The notes beneath the pieces were generated by a model that saw only the letters and a program-made list of their open reading frames with translations, ran no database searches and was not told the DNA's origin. From NCBI GenBank assembly GCA_026928325.1, contig JAIXKS010000034.1, positions 1 through 49,575 on the forward strand: a stretch of DNA of 49,575 nt, written 5' to 3'. Positions 1 through 8,390 of the stretch are shown here, piece by piece. The position numbers and the translations under genes were made by a program. Source of the DNA: Chitinophagales bacterium (GTDB lineage Bacteria > Bacteroidota > Bacteroidia > Chitinophagales > Saprospiraceae). How positions within the stretch are numbered: position 1 is the stretch's first letter; each line of letters starts with the position of its first letter.

Positions 1-159
1 TTCTAATATCTACTAATTATTTTTATTTAATTCAACTATATATTTAAAAAAATTATAATATATTAATAATAAATCTTTTCTTTGTGCAAAAATATTGAAA
101 TTTAATTTGAAATCCCAGTAATGAGGTTTAACTATTTTTAGAATTTTAACGGAAATGGA

Positions 160-933
160 ATGCAAATAGTTTCTTTAACGACAGATTATGGTTCTAAAGA
201 TTATTATGTAGCAGAATTAAAAGCTTCTATTTTGTCCCGAAAGGACGACTTTAATATCATCGATATCAGCCACAATATAGACCGGTTTGATATAGAGCAA
301 GCTGCATTTTTTTTAGTAAATACCCTTCCTGCCTTTAAGGAGTCGTCGATACATATTGTTGCTGTCAACTGTAATTATAAGCGCAAAAGTGAATATATCT
401 GTTTCGAAAAAAACGGCCATTATTTTATAGGTCCGAACAATGGTGTATTTAGTTTAGTATTTGATAATATTGATGAGTCTAAAATTTATGTAGTTGACCT
501 ACCTGATACTTCAAATATGAGTGTCAATACCTTACTTGCGCATGCTGCCGCCTATATCGGCCATGGGTTACCCTTAGAAGAGATTGGCCCTGTGGTTCCA
601 CATTTCACACGAAGGCTTATCATTCGACCGGTAGTCACAGCTTCACAAATCAGGGCTTCCATTATACATATCGACCATTTTGAAAACGTCATCATCAATC
701 TTAAAAAAGAGGTTTTCGAAAAGGCACGAAATAATAGAAGGTTTGAATTGCACTACAAGCCGCACGACCCAATAACTTTCATTAGCAATGACTATAGTGA
801 CGTGGCGATAGGTGATGCTGTTGCCTTTTTTAACTCTTCCGGGTATCTCGAAATCGCACTAAATCTGGATAAGGCCAGTTCGATGCTCAATCTAGCCAAA
901 TCGGAAATGATTCAAATAAATTTTTACGAATGA
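160..933 (+). CDS. SAM hydroxide adenosyltransferase family protein (DUF62)
   Basis: The family hydrolyses S-adenosyl-L-methionine to adenosine and methionine using an activated water or hydroxide, and is related to the fluorinase/chlorinase enzymes. The 257 residues are a normal length. Family motifs are visible: TDYGSKDYYV at residues 8-17, GPNNGVFS at 91-98, and a C-terminal DHFENVIIN at 172-180, corresponding to the usual DxFGNxxTN. No signal peptide is present, so it is cytosolic. The stop overlaps the next start as ATGA at 930-933, indicating translational coupling with the small monooxygenase-fold gene. A weak promoter-like pair, TTTG at 81-84 and TTAATTTG at 102-109, lies upstream. 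The family assignment is firm; the physiological role is unknown. Confidence 0.88.
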   Translation: MQIVSLTTDYGSKDYYVAELKASILSRKDDFNIIDISHNIDRFDIEQAAFFLVNTLPAFKESSIHIVAVNCNYKRKSEYICFEKNGHYFIGPNNGVFSLVFDNIDESKIYVVDLPDTSNMSVNTLLAHAAAYIGHGLPLEEIGPVVPHFTRRLIIRPVVTASQIRASIIHIDHFENVIINLKKEVFEKARNNRRFELHYKPHDPITFISNDYSDVAIGDAVAFFNSSGYLEIALNLDKASSMLNLAKSEMIQINFYE

Positions 934-1229
934 CGCCCTTATTAAGAATCGTACGGCTGAGTTTCATACCTGATAAAACAGAATTATTTGTGGAGATATT
1001 TAAAACTTCTCAACCCTTAATCGCTGCTTTTGATGGTTGTTTAGGTGTAGAAATCAAGGTGGATGCCACTGCTCCAGATGTTTATTACACGGTCAGTCGC
1101 TGGCGGTCCATCGATGATCTCGAAAAATATCGCCATTCTGAATTATTCCAAACGACTTGGTCTAAAACAAAAATATTATTTAAAGAAAAAGCGATGGCCT
1201 TTTCATTGATGGACGTTTTAGAATACTAG
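930..1229 (+). CDS. antibiotic biosynthesis monooxygenase (ABM) domain protein
   Basis: A 99-residue single-domain protein with the dimeric alpha/beta-barrel pattern of ABM-type proteins. The YYTVSRWRSIDDLEKYRHSE segment (about residues 48-67) is the usual strand followed by the 'W.s.ed...y..s..f' helix. Such proteins include small heme-degrading or quinol monooxygenases, but many have no known substrate. It starts inside the stop codon of the preceding gene (ATGA), so the two are co-translated. Its TAG stop at 1227-1229 is formed by the first bases of the MITE-like repeat, so the native C terminus may have been altered slightly by the insertion. The length is still normal for the family. Confidence 0.75.
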   Translation: MTPLLRIVRLSFIPDKTELFVEIFKTSQPLIAAFDGCLGVEIKVDATAPDVYYTVSRWRSIDDLEKYRHSELFQTTWSKTKILFKEKAMAFSLMDVLEY

Positions 1230-1390
1230 TGCTCTGTCTATAAAAAGACTTAAATTATAATGGAAGCTATTTTTTTAAAGATCAAGGCGAAAAACGCAGG
1301 CATAGTGGTAACTATGGCGAGTATTTTTAACGATGAGATTTGAAAAAAGAACGACATTTCTTTAAGATTTTTTTGTGGGCAGAGCACTAG
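1226..1390. repeat. MITE-like element, copy 1, with terminal inverted repeats
   Basis: The ends are inverted repeats: CTAGTGCTCTGTC at 1226-1238 and GGCAGAGCACTAG at 1378-1390. There is an internal hairpin, CATAGT-ggta-ACTATG. A second copy lies at 46061-46224 with no length change and about a dozen substitutions over 163 bp. No transposase is encoded. Reading the boundary as TA...TA suggests a non-autonomous element that duplicates TA, as IS630/mariner-type elements do; that family link is inference. Confidence 0.75.
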
Positions 1391-1399
1391 GTTTATACC

Positions 1400-1966
1400 C
1401 TATCCTCCACATTTACCACAAGCCTTCGAGCCGTCAGAAGGGCCACAAGGCACACAGTTCTTACATTCGAAATAAGGACATTTACTATTATGTCGAATGC
1501 CACTTGATTTGTTAACGGTATAATTTCCTAGCGTTGCAACGCGATTTTGATTATACAGCATTTTTTGTTGTTCTACCTGGGTAAATGATCGACCAAAATC
1601 TTCAGGATAAAACCAGACTTTGATCTTATCTGTCAATCCGGCATAGTCAATAGCCGATTGGAGTCGAATACCATATTTGCGGTCATCTAAACCTTTCATC
1701 AAAAGGATGATTCCTGGTTTTTTATTAGTTTGAAGGCCGTACCAAAGAGCTTGGCCTATACTATGTTTCCAATTGGAGGCCCATTCTACTTCAATTGCGT
1801 AAGCATCAGTCACTATATCTACCCGACCATTTTCAACACTTACTTCTTGCTTGCCTTGAAGCATTGTTGCAATCTCATCTATATAATAAGCCTCACTTTG
1901 AGCACCAGCAGAAAACTGAAAAGACAAGGCAATCCATAACATCAACACATATTTGCAATTGCTCAT
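1400..1966 (-). CDS. secreted protein, nuclease-like domain with Cys-rich C-terminal tail
   Basis: I chose the start at 1966 because it begins a clean signal peptide (MSNCKYVLMLWIALSFQFSA, cleavage after AGA-QS); an upstream in-frame Met at 2038 would put 24 polar residues before it. The mature part contains GRVDIVTDAYAIEVEWA followed by a helix with GQALWYGLQTNKKPGIILL. This resembles the D...ExE core and helix of the restriction-endonuclease-like fold, but the usual catalytic Lys is not obvious. The last 35 residues begin with SGIRHNSKCPY and hold seven Cys (CPYFECKNCVPC...CGKCGG), a likely metal-binding module that I associate with bacteroidetal secreted nuclease-like proteins. The biochemical role is unproven. 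Confidence 0.6.
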   Translation of the reverse strand: MSNCKYVLMLWIALSFQFSAGAQSEAYYIDEIATMLQGKQEVSVENGRVDIVTDAYAIEVEWASNWKHSIGQALWYGLQTNKKPGIILLMKGLDDRKYGIRLQSAIDYAGLTDKIKVWFYPEDFGRSFTQVEQQKMLYNQNRVATLGNYTVNKSSGIRHNSKCPYFECKNCVPCGPSDGSKACGKCGG

Positions 1967-2021
1967 AATTAGGTTTTTTGATATTTTAAAATAAAATGAG
2001 TTTCTATTATTCTTATTAACA

Positions 2022-2219
2022 CTAACGAGCCAAAACACATATTAGTATATCGTTTCTGAATTCAAATAAGGATTGATATAAAAAACGCCAAAATCTTGGC
2101 AGTATATCTTGAACATAGCAAGCTACGTCCCGTATTTCTAACCAAGCATTGGCTCCTTCTTTTTGAAGACTCCTTAATTTTCGTATAATTAAGTCCATTT
2201 CGAAACGAATAGTTCCCAT
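2022..2219 (-). pseudogene. possible small or decayed gene, unknown
   Basis: A 65-codon reading frame upstream of the Cys-rich secreted gene. The codons look coding (DLIIRKLRSLQKEGANAWLE and onward), but I recognise no family. An overlapping frame extends to 2298 and may be the upstream part of the same decayed gene. It could also be a chance frame in a 250-bp spacer. Confidence 0.22.
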
Positions 2220-2290
2220 AAAGTGGTATCATCCCAAAATTACACATTAGAAAATCTATCATGCGCCAAAATAGCTTGAAATCAGACATT

Positions 2291-3211
2291 TTACACATAA
2301 AAACAGATAGCTTGTGGAATAACTTCGGCCTTCACCGGACTATAACCTATGAATTCTCCATCCATATCTACGGGCAACTTCTTATCGAGTTCTGTAACTG
2401 TAATTGAGGCAGATTCGTGGTAGGAAATCTCTGGCATCTTGAGGTGTTCACATTTGCGAGCCTTTCCAATATTTCGCAAGTATTTTAGCATGGATAAATC
2501 ACCCGCTATCACAATAGAAAATTGGGCATTTGTCGGGTCTGCGTCTGGTGCGATACCTATTCCACTACCAAAATATTTTGCATTAGCTATGACACAAAGC
2601 ATCGTATTGCCCTTATAATTCACGGTGCTCCCTTGAACCATAACCGGCAATTTTCGATAGGATAATAAGGTAGAAATTATCGCTTTTTGGTAGGTGAGGA
2701 ATGGCCCTAATCGTCTCGATGATCGGCTTAATTGCGCCGCTACTTCGCCACCCAATCCAACATCAACAACGTTGATAAACCATCTTTGAGCTTTTTCGCC
2801 GTTGACCGCTTGATACTCTAATAATCCGACATCTATCTTTTGGGTAAGGTCTTGCTGTACCGATGTTTTCAAATCCGATAAATGTACCGGCGAATCCATC
2901 GTTTTGATAAAATCATTGCCCGTTCCAGCCGGAATGATTCCTAACCGAATATTTGTATTCGGGTATTTGCCTAAATGTTGTGCTGCTTTCAGGATGCCAT
3001 TCAAAGTTTCATTGAGCGTGCCGTCTCCACCGGAACAAATGATTTTTTCGTATCCTTCTTTTACCGCTAATTCGGCTATTGCTATAGCGTGTCCGATGTA
3101 TTCGGTCACTACGATTTTATGGCTAATATCCTTAAAAACTTCTTCAATCTTTAGGATAATAGCTTTATGTTTCTCTGATCTTCCGTTTATAATAAAAAAG
3201 AGGTCATTCAT
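2291..3211 (-). CDS. diacylglycerol kinase family lipid kinase (YegS/DgkB/BmrU-like)
   Basis: The protein phosphorylates a lipid hydroxyl such as diacylglycerol or a sphingoid-type base using ATP. From the Met at 3211 it has 306 residues, normal for the family; the upstream Met at 3238 adds only nine residues before the conserved first strand (LFFIINGRS). The nucleotide-binding signature GGDGTLNE is at about residues 61-68, and IPAGTGNDF, the second kinase motif, at 94-102. A C-terminal beta domain with MDGEFIG (the usual 'vDGE' element) completes the two-domain architecture. It stands alone between unrelated genes. The lipid substrate cannot be read from sequence. Confidence 0.88.
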   Translation of the reverse strand: MNDLFFIINGRSEKHKAIILKIEEVFKDISHKIVVTEYIGHAIAIAELAVKEGYEKIICSGGDGTLNETLNGILKAAQHLGKYPNTNIRLGIIPAGTGNDFIKTMDSPVHLSDLKTSVQQDLTQKIDVGLLEYQAVNGEKAQRWFINVVDVGLGGEVAAQLSRSSRRLGPFLTYQKAIISTLLSYRKLPVMVQGSTVNYKGNTMLCVIANAKYFGSGIGIAPDADPTNAQFSIVIAGDLSMLKYLRNIGKARKCEHLKMPEISYHESASITVTELDKKLPVDMDGEFIGYSPVKAEVIPQAICFYV

Positions 3212-3238
3212 ACCTAAAAACACAAAGTTTATGGCCAA

Positions 3239-3578
3239 ATATTAATAAAACTGAAAATTATGTATTTTTTTGAATAGTGCAACATTTTATTCAGATTTTT
3301 ATATAAAAATCCATGTAGCATTATATATAATACGCTTCAAACCTTACACGACTTCTTTCTATATCTAAATTTTGATTAGGTTCAAAAAATATCATTTATA
3401 AAAATTACAATGGCTTGACGATAATCAATTTCAATCAAAAAAGGTTCTTTTGTGGATATAAAAGCGTACATCTACGTAGTTTATAAAAATTAAAGAACCT
3501 AAGGACAGCATAAGTAAATAAAAAAATTGTATTATTGCGAATTCAAAGCCATACTGCTGACATAAAACCTATATACTT
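3239..3578. other. 340-bp AT-rich divergent spacer with inverted repeat
   Basis: No gene is seen. It separates the divergently transcribed lipid kinase and TPP-enzyme operon. A perfect 9-bp inverted repeat, AGGTTCTTT at 3442-3450 and AAAGAACCT at 3492-3500, encloses the 8-bp palindrome CTACGTAG at 3472-3479. This could be an operator or a leader structure for the operon beginning at 3579, but nothing proves that. Confidence 0.4.
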
Positions 3579-5309
3579 ATGAACGGGGGAGAAATCATCG
3601 CAAAAATCTTACAGAAACATGATGTAAAGTTTCTATTTACTTTATGTGGAGGACATATTTCTCCGATTTTTGTCGCAGCCGAAAAATCAGGTATCCGAGT
3701 TATTGATACACGCCATGAGGCAACAGCTGTTTTTGCTGCGGATGCTGTGTCCAGATTAAGTGGTGTTCCAGGTGTTGTTACCGTTACAGCCGGTCCCGGT
3801 GTTACCAACACAGTTACAGCCATAAAAAATGCTTCATTAGCACAATCTCCTCTGATTTTATTAGGTGGTGCAGCAGCTACCATACTCAAAGGTCGAGGAA
3901 GTTTACAAGATATCGACCAGCTGTCTGTGATGAAATCTACTTGCAAATGGAGTATTTCTATCAGGCGTGTGCGTGACATCGTTCCTATATTGGAAGAAGC
4001 GTTTCGGAGATGTCAAGAAGGTGTGCCCGGCCCGGTATTTATCGAGTGTCCCATCGATATCCTCTATGATGAGGCATTAGTAAAAAGTTGGTATGGTGCG
4101 AAATCCAAAGACAACAAACCCAAAAATCTGAAGGAACAATTTTTACAATGGTACGTCAATCGTCATGCTGAAAAAATATTTGAAGGCAAGGACTACATAG
4201 ACTTTGATCGACCGATTAAGACACCCGGATTTATCAATCACAATTCTAACGATATCAACAAGGCTTTGCGGATGCTTAATCATGCACAAAAACCTTTGTT
4301 CGTTATTGGTAGCGGTGCTATGATGCAGCCGAGTCAGGTTCACCAACTAGCACGTGCTGTTGAAAAGATGAATATTCCCGTTTATCTCAGCGGCATGGCT
4401 CGAGGACTATTGGGTGAAAACCATCCATTACAAATGCGGCATCGGCGCAAAGAAGCGGTCAAAGATGCAGATTTAATCATTCTCGCCGGTGTTCCCAATG
4501 ATTTTAGAATGGATTATGGTAATCATATTGGAAGGCGCCCTTTTATCTCAATCAATAGGAGTAAAGAAGATTTATTTAAAAACAAAAAACCGACCTTACC
4601 TATTTGGGGTGATCCATCCAACTTTTTGATTGAACTAGCCGAAACTTATCAAGGGAATTGTCCAGATTGGATTGCAAAACTTGCACAACGGGATCAAGAA
4701 CGAGAAGCAGACATTGACCAAAAAAGCGAAGCTCAAGCTAACGCCGGAATTAATCCACTTGCGCTATTCCGACAGTTGGATAAAAAACTTAGTAAAGACG
4801 CCATTTTAATTGCTGACGGAGGCGATTTTGTAGCCACAGCATCCTATACGCTACGACCTCGAAGCCCACTTTCATGGTTAGATCCCGGTGTGTACGGTAC
4901 GTTGGGCGTCGGTGCCGGATTTGCACTTGGTGCTAAGCTCGTCTATCCTAATAAAGAAGTGTGGATCATCTATGGTGACGGAAGTGCAGGATATAGCCTC
5001 ATGGAATACGACACTTTCCATCGACACCATTTACCGATTATCTCTTTAATAGGCAATGATGCTTGTTGGGGACAGATTGCACGGGATCAAGTCCATCTTT
5101 TGGGCAGCGATTGTGCAATGAATCTCGAGTTTAGTGATTATCAAAAAGTTGCTGCTGCTTTTGGTGGCGATGGTAGGCGTACCGAAACGCTTGATGATTT
5201 TAATAAAGCCGTGGATAAAGCCCAAGAAAGCACGCTCAACCAGGTGCCCTATATTATCAATGCTATTATCAGCAAATCAGATTTTAGAAAAGGCTCTATT
5301 AGTGTTTAA
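3579..5309 (+). CDS. TPP-dependent enzyme, ILVBL / 2-hydroxyacyl-CoA lyase-like
   Basis: A 576-residue member of the acetolactate synthase/oxalyl-CoA decarboxylase superfamily. The N-terminal pyrimidine-binding domain has the catalytic Glu in [12 protein letters not shown] (E47). The C-terminal pyrophosphate-binding domain has GDGSAGY at 466-472 followed by the Asn of IGNDACWG. The segment [20 protein letters not shown] and the following VRRVRDIVP resemble human ILVBL (HACL2), which cleaves 2-hydroxyacyl-CoA to an aldehyde and formyl-CoA; biosynthetic AHAS large subunits look different here. No AHAS small subunit lies nearby. It heads an operon with a hydrolase and an acyl-CoA synthetase, which supports a role in acyl-CoA chemistry. 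The superfamily is certain; the substrate is inferred. Confidence 0.82.
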   Translation: MNGGEIIAKILQKHDVKFLFTLCGGHISPIFVAAEKSGIRVIDTRHEATAVFAADAVSRLSGVPGVVTVTAGPGVTNTVTAIKNASLAQSPLILLGGAAATILKGRGSLQDIDQLSVMKSTCKWSISIRRVRDIVPILEEAFRRCQEGVPGPVFIECPIDILYDEALVKSWYGAKSKDNKPKNLKEQFLQWYVNRHAEKIFEGKDYIDFDRPIKTPGFINHNSNDINKALRMLNHAQKPLFVIGSGAMMQPSQVHQLARAVEKMNIPVYLSGMARGLLGENHPLQMRHRRKEAVKDADLIILAGVPNDFRMDYGNHIGRRPFISINRSKEDLFKNKKPTLPIWGDPSNFLIELAETYQGNCPDWIAKLAQRDQEREADIDQKSEAQANAGINPLALFRQLDKKLSKDAILIADGGDFVATASYTLRPRSPLSWLDPGVYGTLGVGAGFALGAKLVYPNKEVWIIYGDGSAGYSLMEYDTFHRHHLPIISLIGNDACWGQIARDQVHLLGSDCAMNLEFSDYQKVAAAFGGDGRRTETLDDFNKAVDKAQESTLNQVPYIINAIISKSDFRKGSISV

Positions 5310-5330
5310 AAATTAAAACCAACTGAAAAT

Positions 5331-5879
5331 ATGGAAGAAGAATGGATGAATATAGAAAACAGCATGCTCTTGGTCATCGATGTTCAAGAACGATTATTAC
5401 CAGTTATTTACGAAGGTAGTCAAATCGTCCATAAGATCAACACCCTAATCAAAGGTGCGGAGATTTTGGGTCTTGACACCATCATTACAGAGCAGTATCC
5501 TAAAGGTCTCGGATGTACCGTTGCCGATATACAATATTCACAACCTATTGAGATTTACGAAAAAGATACTTTCAGTTGTCTTCTTCAACCCACCATTTTA
5601 CAAACGCTGTTAGACAATAATAAAAAGAACTTGATACTCTGTGGAGTCGAAAGCCACATTTGTGTATTAAAAACAGCACTCGACGCCCTTCATCGCGGTT
5701 TTAATGTCCATGTTGTCGCCGATGCCGTGTCTTCTAGAACACTTGAAAACAAGCAGCTTGCCTTAGATAGAATTCGACAATCAGGAGGATATATCGTTTC
5801 CGTGGAAATGATTCTTTTCATGCTCATGGATCGTGCAGGAACAGATACATTTAAAGCAATCAGTAAACTTATAAAATAA
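5331..5879 (+). CDS. isochorismatase-family cysteine hydrolase
   Basis: A 182-residue single-domain hydrolase. The family triad is visible: D17 in LLVIDVQERLLP, K78 in EKDTFSC, and C111 in LCGVESHICV. Members hydrolyse amides, imides or enol ethers (nicotinamidase, isochorismatase, YcaC-like); the short form with GVESHICV is the YcaC/ISOC1-like type of unknown substrate. An alternative start is the Met at 5346, five residues downstream. It lies 21 bp after the TPP enzyme and 5 bp before the acyl-CoA synthetase, so the three are one operon. Its contribution to that pathway is unclear. Confidence 0.83.
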   Translation: MEEEWMNIENSMLLVIDVQERLLPVIYEGSQIVHKINTLIKGAEILGLDTIITEQYPKGLGCTVADIQYSQPIEIYEKDTFSCLLQPTILQTLLDNNKKNLILCGVESHICVLKTALDALHRGFNVHVVADAVSSRTLENKQLALDRIRQSGGYIVSVEMILFMLMDRAGTDTFKAISKLIK

Positions 5880-5884
5880 TAATC

Positions 5885-7675
5885 ATGGAAATAAACCGAT
5901 TATTTGACTATCTTACCATGCAGATTCAGGATAATCCTGATGCACCTTTTCTTTCTAATAAAATTACGCAAGCTGATGCTTCCAGCTTTTGGAAAACCTA
6001 TTCTTATGCCGAAACCCACAAAATTGTCAATCAAGTTAGCCAACTCTTCCTCAATGCCGGTTTGAATCGTGGCGATAAAATCGCAATTATCAGCAATAAC
6101 CGACCCGAATGGAACTTTGTAGATTTGGCTTCTCAGCAATTAGGAATTATCAATGTCCCGATGTATCCTACCATATCAGAAGACGATTACGCATTTATCT
6201 TTCAAGATGCCGATATTCAATACGCTTTCGTGGGCGATGCAAGCATCTTAGAAAAAGTACAGCCTTTAAAAGAACGTATTTCCTCCTTAAAAGAGATTAT
6301 CACCTTCGATGCCATATCTGGCACTACCAACTTTTGGGATGCCATCAATCAAATTCAATCGATCGATGAAAATGCAATTCATACCCGTCAGGCAGTCGTA
6401 GATGGGCAGGATACCGTAACGATTATTTACACCTCCGGAACAACTGGTATTCCTAAAGGCGTCATGCTAACGCATATGAATATTGTGAGCAATCTTACGA
6501 GTGTAGGCATGGTATTGCCTTTTATGAAAAACAAAAAATCGCTAAGTTTTCTTCCTTTATGTCATAGTTTTGAGAGAACCGTTTTTTATGCGTACCTGAT
6601 GTTTGGCATACATATTCACTATGCCGAAAGCCTAGATACTATTGGCGAAAACCTCAAAGAAGTTCAACCGTATTGTTTCTCGACTGTGCCTCGTGTTCTC
6701 GAAAAGGTTTATGAAAAAATCATTGCCAAAGGAAGTGCACTCACCGGTTTGAAAAAAAATCTATTCTTTTGGAGCATTAAAATTGGAAATCAATACCAAA
6801 TTGGAAAACCACAGAGTGCAATCTATCAAGTAAAATTAGCCATCGCTCGCAAACTTGTTTTCTCAAAATGGCAGGAAGCACTCGGAAGTCATGTGAAATT
6901 CATCGTGACCGGCGCTGCGGCCATGCAACCGCGTTTAATAACACTTTTTACCGCAGCTGGAATTCAGGTCATCGAAGGATATGGCCTTACCGAAACCTCA
7001 CCCGTTCTCACGGTCAATGGTATCGACGAAACGCAGAGATGTCCCGGCACCATAGGCATGCCAATACCTGGCGTAGAGATCCGATTGGGTGATGATGGTG
7101 AAATTATAGCTCGTGGACCTAATATCATGAAAGGGTATTACAATCGCCAAGACCTCACAGATCAAGTTATCGATCAAGACGGATGGTTTTATACAGGAGA
7201 TATCGGAACGTGGGTAGATTATAATGGCCATCGGTTTTTGAAAATAACGGATAGAAAGAAAGAACTCTTTAAAACTGCCGGTGGAAAATATATCGCACCT
7301 CAAGCCATCGAAAACAAGATGAAAGAAAGCCGATATATAGAACAAATCATCGTCGTAGGAGGTGATGATCGTAAGTATATTGCCGCATTGATTGTGCCTT
7401 CGTTTACGCAATTGCAAGCATGGGCTAATGACAATCAAATACCATTCAGCAATCATGCTAGTCTCATCAATCATCCAGAAATCATCAACTTGATTCAAAA
7501 AAGTGTTGATAAACTCAATCTCCATTTCGGAAAATGGGAGCAGATCAAAAAGTTTAAACTTCTAGATGAAGAATGGACCATCGACGGTGGACAACTTACG
7601 CCCACGCTCAAACTAAAAAGAAAAAATATTGAAGCACAATATAATGATGTTATCCATCAACTTTTTGTAGATTGA
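5885..7675 (+). CDS. long-chain acyl-CoA synthetase (AMP-forming)
   Basis: The enzyme activates a fatty acid with ATP to acyl-AMP and then to acyl-CoA. The 596 residues match the LACS/FadD15 group. The P-loop TIIYTSGTTGIPKGVMLTH is at 179-197, the adenine motif EGYGLTETSP starts at 364, and the later YTGDIG and DRKKELFKTAGGKYIAPQ motifs form the hinge and C-terminal lid. It is soluble or peripheral, with no signal peptide. As third gene of the operon it would supply acyl-CoA to the upstream lyase-like TPP enzyme. It differs clearly from the FadD-type ligase at 9569, so the window holds two distinct acyl-CoA ligases. Confidence 0.9.
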   Translation: MEINRLFDYLTMQIQDNPDAPFLSNKITQADASSFWKTYSYAETHKIVNQVSQLFLNAGLNRGDKIAIISNNRPEWNFVDLASQQLGIINVPMYPTISEDDYAFIFQDADIQYAFVGDASILEKVQPLKERISSLKEIITFDAISGTTNFWDAINQIQSIDENAIHTRQAVVDGQDTVTIIYTSGTTGIPKGVMLTHMNIVSNLTSVGMVLPFMKNKKSLSFLPLCHSFERTVFYAYLMFGIHIHYAESLDTIGENLKEVQPYCFSTVPRVLEKVYEKIIAKGSALTGLKKNLFFWSIKIGNQYQIGKPQSAIYQVKLAIARKLVFSKWQEALGSHVKFIVTGAAAMQPRLITLFTAAGIQVIEGYGLTETSPVLTVNGIDETQRCPGTIGMPIPGVEIRLGDDGEIIARGPNIMKGYYNRQDLTDQVIDQDGWFYTGDIGTWVDYNGHRFLKITDRKKELFKTAGGKYIAPQAIENKMKESRYIEQIIVVGGDDRKYIAALIVPSFTQLQAWANDNQIPFSNHASLINHPEIINLIQKSVDKLNLHFGKWEQIKKFKLLDEEWTIDGGQLTPTLKLKRKNIEAQYNDVIHQLFVD

Positions 7676-7704
7676 ATAAATCAATTGTAAAACCTATTGT
7701 GACT

Positions 7705-8178
7705 CTACCCGACGGGATGATATTCCGCAGCTACAGAAGCAATTAATTCTTCAATCGCTATATCCAACATCTCTACGACTTCTTCAAAGCGATTGTCGTA
7801 ATAGGGATCTGGCACGGACATATTTTTACCGGGATAAGCATAGTTCATCACCAATTTCACTTTTTCTCTTTGCATATCGTTTTCACATAGATTCATAACA
7901 TCTTGATAGTTTGAACTATCCATTGTCAAAATCAAATCGTACGATTTCAAATCTTGTTTGGTGATTTTTCTAGATACTTGCTGAGAAATATCCATATTGT
8001 GTGTCTTAGCTACTTGAATAGCTCGACTATCAGGAGCTTCGCCGCTATGCCATCCTGATGTTCCTGCCGAATCAACTTCCCAGTCAGTAAGACTGTGTTC
8101 GACAATCTTTTTGTCCAATATTCCATGTGCCAGTGGGGAGCGGCAAATATTGCCCAGGCAGACCATTAATATTTTCAT
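7705..8178 (-). CDS. low-molecular-weight protein-tyrosine phosphatase
   Basis: A 157-residue phosphatase of the LMW-PTP family. The P-loop CLGNICRS gives nucleophile C7 and R13, and the general acid D124 is in VPDPYYDN (122-129). Such enzymes dephosphorylate protein tyrosine or small phosphorylated molecules in the cytosol. The gene converges with the acyl-CoA synthetase, leaving a 29-bp gap. It has its own promoter candidate upstream (8209-8240), 30 bp from the ATG. The substrate is unknown, and no tyrosine kinase gene is adjacent. Confidence 0.92.
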   Translation of the reverse strand: MKILMVCLGNICRSPLAHGILDKKIVEHSLTDWEVDSAGTSGWHSGEAPDSRAIQVAKTHNMDISQQVSRKITKQDLKSYDLILTMDSSNYQDVMNLCENDMQREKVKLVMNYAYPGKNMSVPDPYYDNRFEEVVEMLDIAIEELIASVAAEYHPVG

Positions 8179-8208
8179 GTTATAGGATTATCTTAATTTG
8201 AGATATCA

Positions 8209-8240
8209 CAAAAATAGCTCCATCTTATTAAAATAACAAC
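8209..8240 (-). promoter_or_regulatory. promoter of the LMW-PTP gene
   Basis: On the minus strand: GTTG (8237-8240), 20 bp, then TATTTTTG (8209-8216). This fits the Bacteroidota TTTG/TAnnTTTG promoter, and the same GTTG-N20 geometry recurs before pth and the integrase gene. Confidence 0.6.
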
Positions 8241-8322
8241 AATTATTGCAAATTCGCTGCTTTTTTAACAGTTCATTTAAAAAAATATTGCCATTCAAGG
8301 GTTATTAGTCGGTATTTTATAC

Positions 8323-8361
8323 AAAAAAATCCGGATTTGATGACTCAAACCGGATTTTTTT
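8323..8361 (-). terminator. Rho-independent terminator of recA
   Basis: A hairpin with arms AAATCCGGATTTG and CAAACCGGATTT and a short loop, 30 bp after the recA stop. A run of seven T follows on the minus strand. Confidence 0.85.
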
Positions 8362-8390
8362 AGATTCTTGAAGTATAAGAATATACGCGA

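Noticed and set aside
3579-5309. Biosynthetic acetolactate synthase (ilvB)
   Set aside because: No regulatory subunit or other branched-chain amino acid gene is nearby, and the [20 protein letters not shown] region resembles ILVBL rather than IlvB.
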